A stretch of 54,623 nt of DNA from assembly GCF_009928445.1 (NCBI RefSeq), contig NZ_JAABNO010000034.1, positions 1 through 54,623 on the forward strand. The letters run 5' to 3'. Positions 1 to 9,690 of this stretch are shown one piece after another. The position numbers and the translations under genes are program-made. Origin of the DNA: Clostridium sp. C8-1-8 (GTDB lineage Bacteria; Bacillota; Clostridia; Clostridiales; Clostridiaceae). The first letter of the stretch is position 1. Each line of letters starts with the position of its first letter. The notes beneath the pieces were generated by a model, which was not told where the DNA came from, ran no database searches, and saw nothing but the letters and a program-made list of their open reading frames with translations.

Positions 1-77
1 TTTTAGACTTTGTTTATTTTACTCTGTTTAATTTTCAAAGACCAAGTTTGTTGTTGTCGCTTATTGGCGACTTCCTT
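1..77 (-). other. rRNA operon leader (16S lies beyond the left edge)
   Basis: Read on the minus strand, this stretch holds a 5-base-pair hairpin (GTCGC/GCGAC, 56-71) just after the promoter at 78-106, then a CTTTGAAAATTAAACAGAG motif. Such CTTTGAAAA motifs are typical of clostridial pre-16S leaders. I infer that an rRNA operon starts here and runs left out of the window, as is usual downstream of gyrA in clostridia. The 16S gene itself is not visible. Confidence 0.7.
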
Positions 78-106
78 ATCTTATCACTTACAAACTTTAT
101 TGTCAA
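78..106 (-). promoter_or_regulatory. Strong sigma-A promoter of the leftward rRNA operon
   Basis: On the minus strand a perfect -35 TTGACA (101-106) is followed after exactly 17 bases by TAAGAT (78-83). An AT-rich, UP-element-like tract lies upstream. Confidence 0.85.
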
Positions 107-530
107 CATCTTTTTTAAAATGTTTTTTTGTTTGCTTTCGATTTAGTATCGCTGTGACGATGTTTATCTTAACATTTTAAAAGTGATATATTTGTATAAA
201 TTTTGTTAACTATAAGAAATTATTTTAACTTTTCTATTAAATTCTCTTAATTATTAACTTTTTTGCATATAGATACACCTGGTAGTGTTTTCATTTGTTT
301 TTAACAATTTATTGGTTAATAACCTGTTATATAGAGGTGATAATATATTAAAACTATGTTTTCAAAGCTAATCTAGCTTAAAAAAATAGATTCTAAATAT
401 ATAAATTATATTGCAAAGTGATAAGATTTTTATATTTTTCACTTATATAATTAAATTACATTAGAATCAAACTTAGATATTAATGATGTTTTATTTAATA
501 AACATATCTAAGATCATATATTAAAATAAT
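107..530. other. AT-rich intergenic region without a gene
   Basis: No ORF with a ribosome binding site is seen. One inverted repeat is present: CTTAGATAT at 472-480 and ATATCTAAG at 504-512 (9 base pairs, 23-base loop). It could be an operator or a hairpin upstream of the rRNA promoter. Confidence 0.5.
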
Positions 531-575
531 AAAGAGACTACTCTAGTATATAAAACTAGAAATAGTCTCTTTATT
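531..575 (-). terminator. Terminator of the gyrB-gyrA transcript
   Basis: Long hairpin whose outer stem is AAAGAGACTA (531-540) pairing with TAGTCTCTTT (563-572) and whose inner stem is CTAG/CTAG. It lies 12 bases beyond the gyrA stop and is followed by a T-rich run on the minus strand. Confidence 0.85.
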
Positions 576-586
576 GTTTGTGAATA

Positions 587-3154
587 TTATTCTATTGGAT
601 CTTCTTCAATAGGATCTTCATTTTCTGCTCTCTCTAATAATTCATCTAAACTATTATCATGCTCTACAGAAACAGGATTTCCTTCTAACTCTGCAGCCAC
701 ATCGCTACCATTATCATCATCTTCAGAAGACTTTTCAGTATATGGTATTTTTGCTATTGCAACTACCTTTTCTTCCTCAATGGTTCTCATTAGAGTAACT
801 CCCATAGTTGATCTACTAGTAACTGAAATGTCTGAAACATTAATTCTTATAGCAACACCACTGCTGTTTATAAGCATTAATTCGTCATCGATCTTACATA
901 TAGTAGCACCAACAACCTTACCAGTCTTTTCAGCTAATTTATAAGTTATTAATCCCATTCCACCTCTATTTTGAACTTTATATTCAGATACAGGTGTTCT
1001 CTTACCAAATCCATTTTCACTTATAACTAGAACATCTTCACCATCTACAGCTATATCCATACAAACAGCTATATCATCTTCGCGTAGGTTCATAGCCTTA
1101 ACACCAGAAGCTGTTCTTCCCATAGGCCTTACATCTTTTTCATTGAATCTTATAGCGTATCCATTTTGAGTTACTATCATTATGTTTGCATCACCATAAG
1201 TTACCTTTGCCTTTAGAAGTTCATCTTCATCTCTTAGATTAATTGCTATTAATCCATTCTTTCTTATGTTTTGGAATTCACTAAGTGGTGTCTTCTTAAC
1301 TAATCCCTTCTTTGTAGCCATGAATAAGAATCCATCTTGATTCATATCTTTTATTGTTAGAACAGTATAAATTCTTTCATCCTGTTCTAAAGGTAGAATA
1401 TTTATAAGATTAGTTCCCTTAGCAGCTCTTCCTGCATCTGGTATCTCATATGCCTTAAGCTTAAACACCTTACCCCTATTAGTAAAGAACATTAAGTTAG
1501 TATGAGTTGATGTTATAAATACATGCTCTACAAAGTCATCTTCCTTCGTAGTCATAGCCTGTATTCCCTTTCCCCCTCTTCTTTGTGCAGAGTAAGTATC
1601 AGCAGCTATTCTCTTTATATACCCACTATGAGTCAATGTGATAACTACTTCTTGCTCTTGAATTAGATCTTCGTAGTCTATTTCATTTGCATTCTTAGTA
1701 ATTTCAGTTCTTCTTTCATCAGAGTATCTAGCTTTGATGTCTATAAGCTCTTCTTTTATTACTGAAAGTAGCTTTTCTTCACTACCTAATATCTCATTTA
1801 AGTAATTGATAAGTTGCATGATCTCATTAAACTCTTCCTCAATCTTATCTCTTTCTAAACCAGTAAGTCTTCTAAGTCTCATATCCATGATTGCTTGAGT
1901 TTGAGCGTCACTCAATCCGAACTTCTCTTTTAAAGTAGTTCTAGCAATTTCAGTAGTTTTTGAGTTTCTTATAATATTTATAACTTCATCTATGTTGTCT
2001 AAAGCAATTCTTAAACCTTCTAGAATATGAGCTCTTTCTTGAGCTTTGTTAAGTTCAAATACAGTTCTTCTTGTAACTACTTCCTTTTGGAACTGTATAT
2101 AGTGAGTTAACACTTGCTTTAAATTAAGTACTTGTGGTTGATTGTCTACTAGAGCTAACATTATCACACCAAAAGTATCTTGCATCTTAGTATGTTTATA
2201 CAATAGATTAAGAACAACATTTGGGTTTGCATCTCTCTTAAGCTCTATTACTATTCTCATACCATCTCTGTCAGATTCATCTCTTAAGTCTGATATTCCA
2301 CTTATCTTCTTATCTTTTACTAAGTCGGCTATGTTCTCTATAAGCTTAGCCTTATTAACCTGATATGGTAGTTCTGTAACAATGATTTTATGTCTGCCTT
2401 TTTCTTCTTCAATATCAGCCTTAGCTCTTACAACAACTCTTCCCTTACCAGTTTCATAGGCCTCTCTTATTCCTGAGGTTCCCATTATAGTTCCTGCAGT
2501 AGGAAAATCTGGCCCCTTAATATGTGCCATAAGTTGTAGTACAGAAGTCTCAGGGTCATCCATAAGCATTATAGTACCATCAATAACTTCCCCTAAGTTA
2601 TGTGGTGGTATGTTAGTAGCCATACCAACAGCAATACCTGATGATCCATTTACTAATAAGTTTGGAAATCTAGATGGTATAACAATAGGTTCTTGTTCTT
2701 CTCCATCGAAGTTATCCATGAAATCAACAGTATTTTTATTTATGTCTCTCAACATTTCAACAGCTATTTTGTTCATCTTTGCTTCAGTATATCTCATAGC
2801 AGCTGCTGAGTCTCCGTCAACAGATCCAAAGTTTCCGTGACCATCTACAAGCATATATCTCATAGAGAAATCCTGTGCCATTCTTACAAGTGCATCATAT
2901 ACTGATGAATCACCATGTGGATGGTACTTACCTAAAACTTCTCCGACTATTCTTGCACACTTTCTGTATCCCTTATCTGGCGCTAAACCAAGTTCATGCA
3001 TAGAATAAAGTATTCTTCTATGCACTGGCTTTAAACCATCTCTTACGTCTGGAAGTGCTCTACCTACTATTACACTCATGGCATAGTCTATATAACACTT
3101 CTTCATTTCATTTTTTATGTCAACTGGTAGAACTTTTCCCTCATTAAAATCCAT
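587..3154 (-). CDS. gyrA: DNA gyrase subunit A
   Basis: Breakage-reunion subunit of gyrase (A2B2), which introduces negative supercoils. The 855-residue protein has the N-terminal winged-helix and tower domain, with active tyrosine Y122 in MRYTEAK, followed by the C-terminal beta-pinwheel with GyrA boxes (QRRGGKG near residue 530). The quinolone-resistance region reads HPHGDSSVYD, with S83 and D87 in the wild-type state. I chose the ATG at 3154 because AGAGGTG lies 6 bases upstream; an in-frame GTG three codons earlier overlaps that ribosome binding site. The acidic C-terminal tail (ENEDPIEEDPIE) is typical. It sits 20 bases after gyrB and is co-transcribed with it. Confidence 0.98.
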   Translation of the reverse strand: MDFNEGKVLPVDIKNEMKKCYIDYAMSVIVGRALPDVRDGLKPVHRRILYSMHELGLAPDKGYRKCARIVGEVLGKYHPHGDSSVYDALVRMAQDFSMRYMLVDGHGNFGSVDGDSAAAMRYTEAKMNKIAVEMLRDINKNTVDFMDNFDGEEQEPIVIPSRFPNLLVNGSSGIAVGMATNIPPHNLGEVIDGTIMLMDDPETSVLQLMAHIKGPDFPTAGTIMGTSGIREAYETGKGRVVVRAKADIEEEKGRHKIIVTELPYQVNKAKLIENIADLVKDKKISGISDLRDESDRDGMRIVIELKRDANPNVVLNLLYKHTKMQDTFGVIMLALVDNQPQVLNLKQVLTHYIQFQKEVVTRRTVFELNKAQERAHILEGLRIALDNIDEVINIIRNSKTTEIARTTLKEKFGLSDAQTQAIMDMRLRRLTGLERDKIEEEFNEIMQLINYLNEILGSEEKLLSVIKEELIDIKARYSDERRTEITKNANEIDYEDLIQEQEVVITLTHSGYIKRIAADTYSAQRRGGKGIQAMTTKEDDFVEHVFITSTHTNLMFFTNRGKVFKLKAYEIPDAGRAAKGTNLINILPLEQDERIYTVLTIKDMNQDGFLFMATKKGLVKKTPLSEFQNIRKNGLIAINLRDEDELLKAKVTYGDANIMIVTQNGYAIRFNEKDVRPMGRTASGVKAMNLREDDIAVCMDIAVDGEDVLVISENGFGKRTPVSEYKVQNRGGMGLITYKLAEKTGKVVGATICKIDDELMLINSSGVAIRINVSDISVTSRSTMGVTLMRTIEEEKVVAIAKIPYTEKSSEDDDNGSDVAAELEGNPVSVEHDNSLDELLERAENEDPIEEDPIE

Positions 3155-3174
3155 GTACTTCACCTCTTTTAGTG

Positions 3175-5085
3175 CTAAACATCTAGATTACTTACCAATT
3201 TAGCATTCTTTTGGATAAAATCTCTTCTTGGCTCAACCTTATCTCCCATAAGTATTGTAAATATCTCATCGGCAGCCATAGCATCTTCTATAGAAACCTT
3301 TAATAATATTCTCTTTTCAGGATCCATAGTTGTATCCCATAACTGACTAGCATTCATCTCACCAAGACCCTTGTATCTTTGTATACCTACAGTATTGTCT
3401 TTACCACCAATCTCTGTCATCTTTTCTTCTAACTCTTTATCAGAGTAAACATAATAGTCTTTTTTAGCTTTTGAAACCTTATAAAGTGGTGGCTGAGCAA
3501 TATATACATGCCCTTGATCTACAAGCTCTCTCATGTATCTGTAGAAGAATGTCAATAATAATGTTCTAATGTGAGCTCCATCAACATCGGCATCAGTCAT
3601 TATTATAATTCTATTGTATCTTAGCTTTTCAACATCAAAATCTTTTCCTATTCCACCACCAAAGGCAGTAACCATAGAACGTATAGTATCAGATCCTAAT
3701 ATCTTATCAAGTCTTTGCTTTTCTACATTCATTATTTTACCTCTTAAAGGTAAAATAGCCTGGAACCTTCTGTTTCTTCCTTGTTTAGCTGATCCACCTG
3801 CGGAATCTCCCTCAACTATGTATATTTCACATTCTAGAGGATCCTTAGATGAACAATCTGCAAGTTTACCTGGCAAAGCTGATCTCTCAAGCACTGACTT
3901 TCTTGTAAGCTCTCTCGCCTTTCTAGCTGCGTCTCTTGCTCTTTGAGCTAGCAACGACTTTTCTATAATAATCTTTCCTACTGCAGGATTCTCCTCTAAG
4001 AATTCGCTTATGCCTTCTCCAGCTACAGTATCAACTATGCCTCTTACTTCACTATTACCAAGCTTAGTTTTAGTTTGCCCTTCAAATTGCGGTTCTGATA
4101 TTTTTACAGAAACTACAGCGGTTAATCCTTCTCTTATATCATCACCAGAAAGATTTTTCTCATTTTCCTTAAGGTATCCAAACTTCTTGCCATAATCATT
4201 GAACACTCTTGTTAAAGCAGCCTTAAAACCTATAAGGTGAGTTCCACCTTCAACAGTGTCAATATTATTGGCAAAGGAGAATATATTTTCATTGTATCCA
4301 TCATTGTATTGTAAAGAAACTTCTACGGCTATGCCATCCTTAGTTCCTTCAACATATATTGGTTCTGGATGTAATACTTCTTTATTTCTGTTTAAATAGC
4401 TTACGAAAGACTTTATACCACCTTCATAGAAGTAGTTGTCACTTTTCCCATCTCTCTCATCAGTAAGCTGTATACTAATTCCCTTATTTAAGAAAGCTAG
4501 TTCTCTTAATCTTTGAGACAATATCTCAAAATCAAATGTAGTCTCTTCAAATATTTCTGAGTCTGGTTTAAAGTGAGTTTTAGTCCCTTGACCATCGTCT
4601 TCACCTATTTTAGTAAGTTCACTAGTAACATTTCCCTTAGAGTAAGTTTGTTTCCACACACTTCCTTCTCTAGTAACTGTAACTTCACATAGTTCTGATA
4701 ATGCATTAACAACTGATGCACCAACACCATGTAGACCACCAGATACCTTATAGCCTCCACCGCCAAACTTACCTCCAGCATGAAGAACCGTCATAATTAC
4801 TTCAACAGTAGACTTTCCCATCTTAGGATGTATTCCTACAGGCATTCCTCTTCCGTCATCTATTACAGTTATAGAATTATCCTCATGAATATAAACTTCT
4901 ATATTTTTGCAGAACCCTGCAAGTGCCTCATCAATACTATTATCAACAATTTCATACACTAGATGATGAAGTCCTCTTGAACTAGTGCTACCGATGTACA
5001 TTCCCGGTCTTTTTCTGACAGCCTCAAGACCTTCTAGCACTTGAATTTGACTTTCATCATAAGAATCTTTTTTATGTTCCACCAT
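3175..5085 (-). CDS. gyrB: DNA gyrase subunit B
   Basis: ATPase subunit of gyrase, 636 residues, the normal short Firmicute length. Visible elements in order are the N-terminal GHKL ATPase (RKRPGMYIG near residue 30, GGLHGVGASVVNAL near 115), the transducer domain, and the TOPRIM domain with EGDSAGGSAKQGR near 425 and the metal-binding DADVDGAHI near 500. It starts with ATG after AGGAGGAACTAA. It follows remB by 58 bases and precedes gyrA by 20, so gyrB-gyrA form one unit ending at the terminator at 531-575. Confidence 0.98.
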   Translation of the reverse strand: MVEHKKDSYDESQIQVLEGLEAVRKRPGMYIGSTSSRGLHHLVYEIVDNSIDEALAGFCKNIEVYIHEDNSITVIDDGRGMPVGIHPKMGKSTVEVIMTVLHAGGKFGGGGYKVSGGLHGVGASVVNALSELCEVTVTREGSVWKQTYSKGNVTSELTKIGEDDGQGTKTHFKPDSEIFEETTFDFEILSQRLRELAFLNKGISIQLTDERDGKSDNYFYEGGIKSFVSYLNRNKEVLHPEPIYVEGTKDGIAVEVSLQYNDGYNENIFSFANNIDTVEGGTHLIGFKAALTRVFNDYGKKFGYLKENEKNLSGDDIREGLTAVVSVKISEPQFEGQTKTKLGNSEVRGIVDTVAGEGISEFLEENPAVGKIIIEKSLLAQRARDAARKARELTRKSVLERSALPGKLADCSSKDPLECEIYIVEGDSAGGSAKQGRNRRFQAILPLRGKIMNVEKQRLDKILGSDTIRSMVTAFGGGIGKDFDVEKLRYNRIIIMTDADVDGAHIRTLLLTFFYRYMRELVDQGHVYIAQPPLYKVSKAKKDYYVYSDKELEEKMTEIGGKDNTVGIQRYKGLGEMNASQLWDTTMDPEKRILLKVSIEDAMAADEIFTILMGDKVEPRRDFIQKNAKLVSNLDV

Positions 5086-5143
5086 TTAGTTCCTCCTAAA
5101 AATTAATATATTAATACAATACAAAAATTAGATATCGGACGAT

Positions 5144-5404
5144 TTATGGCGTATAATCTATATCCGTTCTTTTTGTAAGTGTGGATGAAGATATTGGCGA
5201 AAGGTATATCTTACTCTTTTTATCAACTTCTGCAATAACAAAAGATTTAGGTTTGTCATTGGTTATCCTTTCTACAAAGCCATCTTCTTCTGCCATTCTT
5301 AAGAATTGACTAGTATCACTGCTATACATCGTTGTTTGTATATCAAAGATACCAATCACGTCCTTAATTGGAACTACAACATTTTCCCCTAAGTGTAAAA
5401 ACAC
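5144..5404 (-). CDS. remB: RemB-like regulator (DUF370)
   Basis: Small 86-residue protein of the RemA/RemB (YlzA/YaaB, DUF370) family. In Bacillus the homologue between recF and gyrB is YaaB/RemB, linked to extracellular-matrix gene regulation. The start MFLHLGENVVVPIKDVIGIFD and the place between recF and gyrB match that family. The start codon is GTG with GAGGGAGG 8 bases upstream; it begins 15 bases after recF. The clostridial role is not established here. Confidence 0.85.
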   Translation of the reverse strand: MFLHLGENVVVPIKDVIGIFDIQTTMYSSDTSQFLRMAEEDGFVERITNDKPKSFVIAEVDKKSKIYLSPISSSTLTKRTDIDYTP

Positions 5405-5419
5405 TGAAAACGCCTCCCT

Positions 5420-6505
5420 CTAAGTTAGAATTATTCCATCCTTAACCTTAAACACCTTAGCTTTTTCATCTAAATAGCCTGTAAGGTCTTCAATTCCTGT
5501 ACACGTAATAACCGTTTGTATCTGTCCTATAGAAGTTAAAATATATCTTTTTCTATTAAAGTCTAATTCAGAAAGCACATCATCTAAAAGGAGGACAGGG
5601 TATTCCCCTGTTAACTCCTTAATTATTCTTAGTGATGCAAATTTCATTGTCAATACTGCTGTTCTTTGCTGACCTTGAGAACCATAGCTTTTAGCGTCTA
5701 TATCATTAATCAAGATTAAGAAATCGTCTCTATGAGGACCAACAGACGTGATCCTTTTTTCGATATCCTTATTTCGATTTTTTTCTAGACCTAATAAAAA
5801 GGATTGTTTAATATTATTTAGATCTTTTATGCTTGAGATATATTTAAATTCTATAATTTCTTTACCAGATGTGATTTCACCATGTACTAATTTTCCGTGC
5901 TCGTTGAGCTTATCTATATACTTTATACGTTCTTTAACTATGTATTCTGCAAACTCACTAAGTTGCAAGTCATATATGTCTAGCATAGATAAATCAACAT
6001 TTCTTTGCTTCAGAACTGTGTTTCTCTCATTAAGTATCTTGTTATACTGAACCAAGCTATAATAATACTTTTTATTTAACTGAGACAATTCCATATCTAT
6101 AAATTTTCTTCTTATCCCAGGACTCTCTTTTACAATCTTCAAGTCTTCAGGAGAGAACATAACCACATTAAATATACCTACTAGTTCCCCAATCTTATTT
6201 ATCTTAATAGAGTTAACCTTAATAGCTTTCTTGCCATCTTTAAATATATTTACATCTATTCTCTTATCTATTCTTTCTTTACCTACACTTAAGCTTATAA
6301 ACGCCTTTTCAGTATCCCAATTTACAAGCTCCTTATCTCTATTAGTCCTATGAGACTTTCCGAAACCACAATAATACATAGCTTCTAAAACATTAGTTTT
6401 CCCTTGGGCATTGTCTCCCATAAAAACATTAACGTTTCTGCCAAGATTAATAGTTATATTTCTATAATTTCTGTAATCAAGTAACATAATCTTTTTTATA
6501 TACAT
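5420..6505 (-). CDS. recF: DNA replication and repair protein RecF
   Basis: SMC-like ATPase that helps load RecA at single-strand gaps with RecO and RecR. The 361-residue length is normal. Walker A is GDNAQGKTN at residues 30-38, the ABC-type signature is SYGSQGQQR near 273, and Walker B is VLLLDDVLSELD near 303. ATG start with AGGTG upstream. It lies in the standard place between the S4 protein and remB. Confidence 0.97.
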   Translation of the reverse strand: MYIKKIMLLDYRNYRNITINLGRNVNVFMGDNAQGKTNVLEAMYYCGFGKSHRTNRDKELVNWDTEKAFISLSVGKERIDKRIDVNIFKDGKKAIKVNSIKINKIGELVGIFNVVMFSPEDLKIVKESPGIRRKFIDMELSQLNKKYYYSLVQYNKILNERNTVLKQRNVDLSMLDIYDLQLSEFAEYIVKERIKYIDKLNEHGKLVHGEITSGKEIIEFKYISSIKDLNNIKQSFLLGLEKNRNKDIEKRITSVGPHRDDFLILINDIDAKSYGSQGQQRTAVLTMKFASLRIIKELTGEYPVLLLDDVLSELDFNRKRYILTSIGQIQTVITCTGIEDLTGYLDEKAKVFKVKDGIILT

Positions 6506-6562
6506 ATAAGCACCTATTTAATTATACCACAATTATTAATAGCATATATTATTTAAATATTA

Positions 6563-6769
6563 CTAAATTATTTTGTAGTCTTGGCCATCGAACGTTACGA
6601 CATCATTAACTCTAAGTTTTTTTCCTCTTTGAAGGCATACTTCACCATTTACAATTACTTCACCTTCTTGAATAAGCATCTTAGCGTCTGATCCTGAACC
6701 AACTGCACCACACCACTTTAGGAACGCATCTAATTTTATAAATTCAGTACTTATTTTAACTTCTTCCAT
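6563..6769 (-). CDS. yaaA: S4-domain RNA-binding protein (YaaA/RlbA type)
   Basis: A 68-residue single S4 domain protein (FLKWCGAVGSGSDAKMLIQEGEVIVNGE spans the core, residues about 14-41; quoted in part). Homologues sit between dnaN and recF in most Firmicutes and are thought to act in ribosome assembly or RNA binding. No good ribosome binding site precedes the ATG, and the 80-base gap after dnaN suggests that translation may depend on upstream genes. Confidence 0.9.
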   Translation of the reverse strand: MEEVKISTEFIKLDAFLKWCGAVGSGSDAKMLIQEGEVIVNGEVCLQRGKKLRVNDVVTFDGQDYKII

Positions 6770-6849
6770 GTAATTGTTAAGATTTTAACTATTTCTACTT
6801 TCATTCGTAAGTCTAAAAATAGAATTATAGCAAATCCACTCCTTTTTTC

Positions 6850-7950
6850 TTATTTAACTAATCTAACTGGCACTACTAAGTATTTGCTATTTTCATTTAT
6901 TTTATTTTTTATAACACAAGGAGATACGCCACTAGTAAGCTCAAGAACAACTTCATCCTCTTCCATATTTTTTAATACATCCAATAAATATTTAGAGTTA
7001 AATGCAATTTGTATTCCTTCACCTTGCATATTCACAGCAATCTCTTCTCTAACCTTTCCCAATTGAGAATTGGATGTGATAACCATAGCGTCATCTTGGA
7101 TATCCAGTTTTATTAAATTGCTATTTCCTTCCTTAGCCATTAGGGAAGCTCTCTCAATACTATTTTGAAGGTGCTGTTTTTTTACGGTAACAGACATCTT
7201 ATGTTCTTGAGGAAGAATTGAATTGTATTGAATAAATTCTCCTTCCAGCAATCTTGAAATAACCTTTGTTTCACCTAGATTAAAAAGTATATGATTTGGA
7301 GTAAATGTTATATTTACCTGATTGTCAGTATCTTCAAGAATCTTAGCCACTTCGTTTAAAGTCTTTCCTGGAATTACTGCATTTATTGTGTTTTGAGTAT
7401 CTATTAACTCTCTTCTTAAAGCTAATCTATATCCATCCAATGCAACTAAATTTAGATAACTTTCTTTTACTTCAAACAAGATACCTTGTAGTATAGGTCT
7501 TATTTCATCTTGAGCTATAGCGAAAGATGTACCTTTTATCATATTTTTTAACTGATTTTGTGGAACTGAAAAGATCATATTTTCATTTATGTTAGGCAAG
7601 CTAGGAAAATCATCTGCATTCATATATATAAGATTGAACTCAGATTTTTGGCAAGTTATCTGTATTCCGTTATTATCTAGAGTTTCAATCTTTACTTCAT
7701 CATTTGGTAGTTTTCTAATTATCTCTCCAAAAATTTTAGCATCTACAACAAGAGCACCTTTTTCTAAAACATCTGCTTCTAACTTTGTTTCTATACTTAC
7801 GTCTTTATCTGAACCAATTAATGTTAAAGAGTTGTTGCTTGCATTAATATATACGCCTTCTAATATTGGCATAGTTGATCTACCAGTTATTGCTTTTTGA
7901 ACTATTGAAATTGAATCTTGAAGTTTACTTTTATCACATATAAAAATCAA
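6850..7950 (-). CDS. dnaN: DNA polymerase III beta clamp
   Basis: Sliding clamp, 366 residues, the normal length. It encircles DNA and tethers the polymerase. The frame stays open for 67 further codons upstream, but I set the start at the TTG at 7948-7950: AAGGAGG lies 8 bases before it, and the protein then begins IFICDKSKLQDSISIVQKA, matching clostridial DnaN. The upstream extension is origin DNA (unwinding element and DnaA-trio). The C-terminus ends VVPVRLVK as expected. Confidence 0.97.
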   Translation of the reverse strand: MIFICDKSKLQDSISIVQKAITGRSTMPILEGVYINASNNSLTLIGSDKDVSIETKLEADVLEKGALVVDAKIFGEIIRKLPNDEVKIETLDNNGIQITCQKSEFNLIYMNADDFPSLPNINENMIFSVPQNQLKNMIKGTSFAIAQDEIRPILQGILFEVKESYLNLVALDGYRLALRRELIDTQNTINAVIPGKTLNEVAKILEDTDNQVNITFTPNHILFNLGETKVISRLLEGEFIQYNSILPQEHKMSVTVKKQHLQNSIERASLMAKEGNSNLIKLDIQDDAMVITSNSQLGKVREEIAVNMQGEGIQIAFNSKYLLDVLKNMEEDEVVLELTSGVSPCVIKNKINENSKYLVVPVRLVK

Positions 7951-7978
7951 AATAAAAACCTCCTTATTTATCAACAAG

Positions 7979-8067
7979 TTATATTTAAAAAAATTACATA
8001 AATATATAGATAAATATATATTTAAATACAGTAATAATAGTAGTAGGGGCTGGGGATTTGTTGAAAA
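7979..8067 (-). promoter_or_regulatory. oriC: oriC unwinding module: DnaA-trio plus AT-rich DUE
   Basis: Within the dnaA-dnaN gap the plus strand shows, from right to left, a relaxed DnaA box (minus-strand TTTTCAACA, 8059-8067), a GC-rich spacer GGGGCTGGGG (8047-8056), and TAATAATAGTAGTAG at 8032-8046. Read 3' to 5' on that strand this is GAT-GAT-GAT-AAT-AAT, the DnaA-trio form known from Bacillus subtilis. An almost pure AT stretch of about 50 bases (7979-8029) follows. I infer that this is where the strands first open. Confidence 0.8.
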
Positions 8068-8112
8068 GTACTTGTAACCCTTATAATAAGCCAAAAAACA
8101 GTAAAAAAATAC

Positions 8113-8188
8113 TGTGGATAAGTTGTAATGGATTCTTGAACTTATCCACATTATTAACCAAGCACTGATGTTATTTTAGTTATCCACA
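8113..8188. promoter_or_regulatory. oriC: Three perfect DnaA boxes, dnaA-dnaN side of oriC
   Basis: TGTGGATAA at 8113-8121, and TTATCCACA at 8142-8150 and 8180-8188, all exact matches to the consensus 9-mer. Confidence 0.92.
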
Positions 8189-8221
8189 GCATATTAGCAA
8201 GTTATTATGTACAGCTGTTAA

Positions 8222-9583
8222 TTACTTTTGAGTTACCTTCTTTGTTATGTCGTTTACTGTGTTCTGTAGCACTTCATCAGAATTTAATCCATCTGATATT
8301 TTCTCGTAAGCATGTATTACGGTAGTATGATCTCTCCCTCCAAATTCTTCTCCTATTTTAGGAAGAGACATATCTGTAAGCTTTCTTGAAAGGTACATTG
8401 CGATTTGTCTAGGATAAGCTACATTTCTAGTTCTTCTTTGAGATTTTAAATCTTCTACTCTTAGATTGAAGTAGTTTGCAACTGTCTCCTGGATAAGTTC
8501 TATAGTTACATGATTTCCTTGTTTATTTGATATGATATCCTTTAATGCCTCCGAAGCAAGATCTACAGTGATTTCTCTATTTGTAAGTGAAGAATATGCT
8601 ACTATTCTTATAAGAGCGCCCTCAAGCTCTCTTATATTAGACTTTATTTTTGTAGCTATATACACCATAACCTCATTTGCAACATTTAATTTTTCTACAT
8701 CCGCCTTTTTCTTCAATATAGCCATTCTAGTTTCAAAGTCTGGCGCTTGAGTATCAGCAATAAGGCCCCATTCAAATCTTGATCTTAATCTATCTTCTAA
8801 TGTAGGAATTTCTTTAGGCGGTCTATCTGAAGATAAAATGATTTGTTTGTTTGCTTCATGTAAGGTATTAAATGTATGGAAGAATTCTTCTTGAGTTCTT
8901 TCTTTTCCAGCAATAAATTGAATATCATCTATTAAAAGTACATCTACATTTCTATACTTATTTCTAAATTCTTCATTTGTATCATCCTTTATTGCATTTA
9001 TTAATTCGTTAGTAAATTTTTCTGATGATACATAAACTACCTTGGCCTTAGGATTGTTTTTTAATATATAATGCCCAATTGCATGCATTAAGTGTGTTTT
9101 TCCAAGACCAACTCCACCGTATATAAATAAAGGATTATATGCTTTTGCAGGAGATTCAGCTACTGCAAGCGAAGCAGCATGGGCGAACCTATTGCTATTT
9201 CCTATTACGAAGGAGTCAAAGGTATATTTGGGATTTAACGTAGCAGACATTTCATCATTAACACTAACCACTGATATATTAGAAGATTCTTCTTTATTTG
9301 GTCTAGTTGAAATCTCGTTTTCTTGCTGAAGCTCGGATTGGATTAGGAATTCTATATTATATTTTTTTGAAGAAACTAGCTTAATTGCCTGAACGAAAAG
9401 GGTCTTGTAACGCTTCTCGATTATATCCTTGGTAAAATCGTTAGGAACACTAAATTTTATAGTATCTGAGTCCATATATATAGGTTCACAGCTTTTTATC
9501 CAAGTATTAAAACTGACTTCAGACATCTCACCCTTCATTATATTTAATGTTTTATCCCATATTTGGTTTAGTTGGGCATCCAT
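8222..9583 (-). CDS. dnaA: Chromosomal replication initiator DnaA
   Basis: AAA+ initiator that binds DnaA boxes and opens oriC; 453 residues. Domain I spans about 1-85 and a short variable linker 86-118. The AAA+ core has Walker A GGVGLGKT at 156-163 and Walker B VLLIDDIQF near 215. The C-terminal helix-turn-helix carries the DnaA signature GGRDHTTVIHAYEKI near 420. ATG start with GGAGG 7 bases upstream. DnaA boxes on both sides suggest autoregulation. Confidence 0.98.
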   Translation of the reverse strand: MDAQLNQIWDKTLNIMKGEMSEVSFNTWIKSCEPIYMDSDTIKFSVPNDFTKDIIEKRYKTLFVQAIKLVSSKKYNIEFLIQSELQQENEISTRPNKEESSNISVVSVNDEMSATLNPKYTFDSFVIGNSNRFAHAASLAVAESPAKAYNPLFIYGGVGLGKTHLMHAIGHYILKNNPKAKVVYVSSEKFTNELINAIKDDTNEEFRNKYRNVDVLLIDDIQFIAGKERTQEEFFHTFNTLHEANKQIILSSDRPPKEIPTLEDRLRSRFEWGLIADTQAPDFETRMAILKKKADVEKLNVANEVMVYIATKIKSNIRELEGALIRIVAYSSLTNREITVDLASEALKDIISNKQGNHVTIELIQETVANYFNLRVEDLKSQRRTRNVAYPRQIAMYLSRKLTDMSLPKIGEEFGGRDHTTVIHAYEKISDGLNSDEVLQNTVNDITKKVTQK

Positions 9584-9690
9584 TTCCTATCCTCCAGTCA
9601 AAAAAAATTTATTAGTTGATTTTTCGATAATAACAGTTTGTTCACAAAAATATAAACACCCTCTTAAGATGATTGACTATGTAAATAAAA

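Noticed and set aside
7951..8151. 67-codon N-terminal extension of dnaN
   Set aside because: It reads through the DnaA-trio, unwinding element and a DnaA box. The TTG at 7950 has a strong ribosome binding site and gives the family length.
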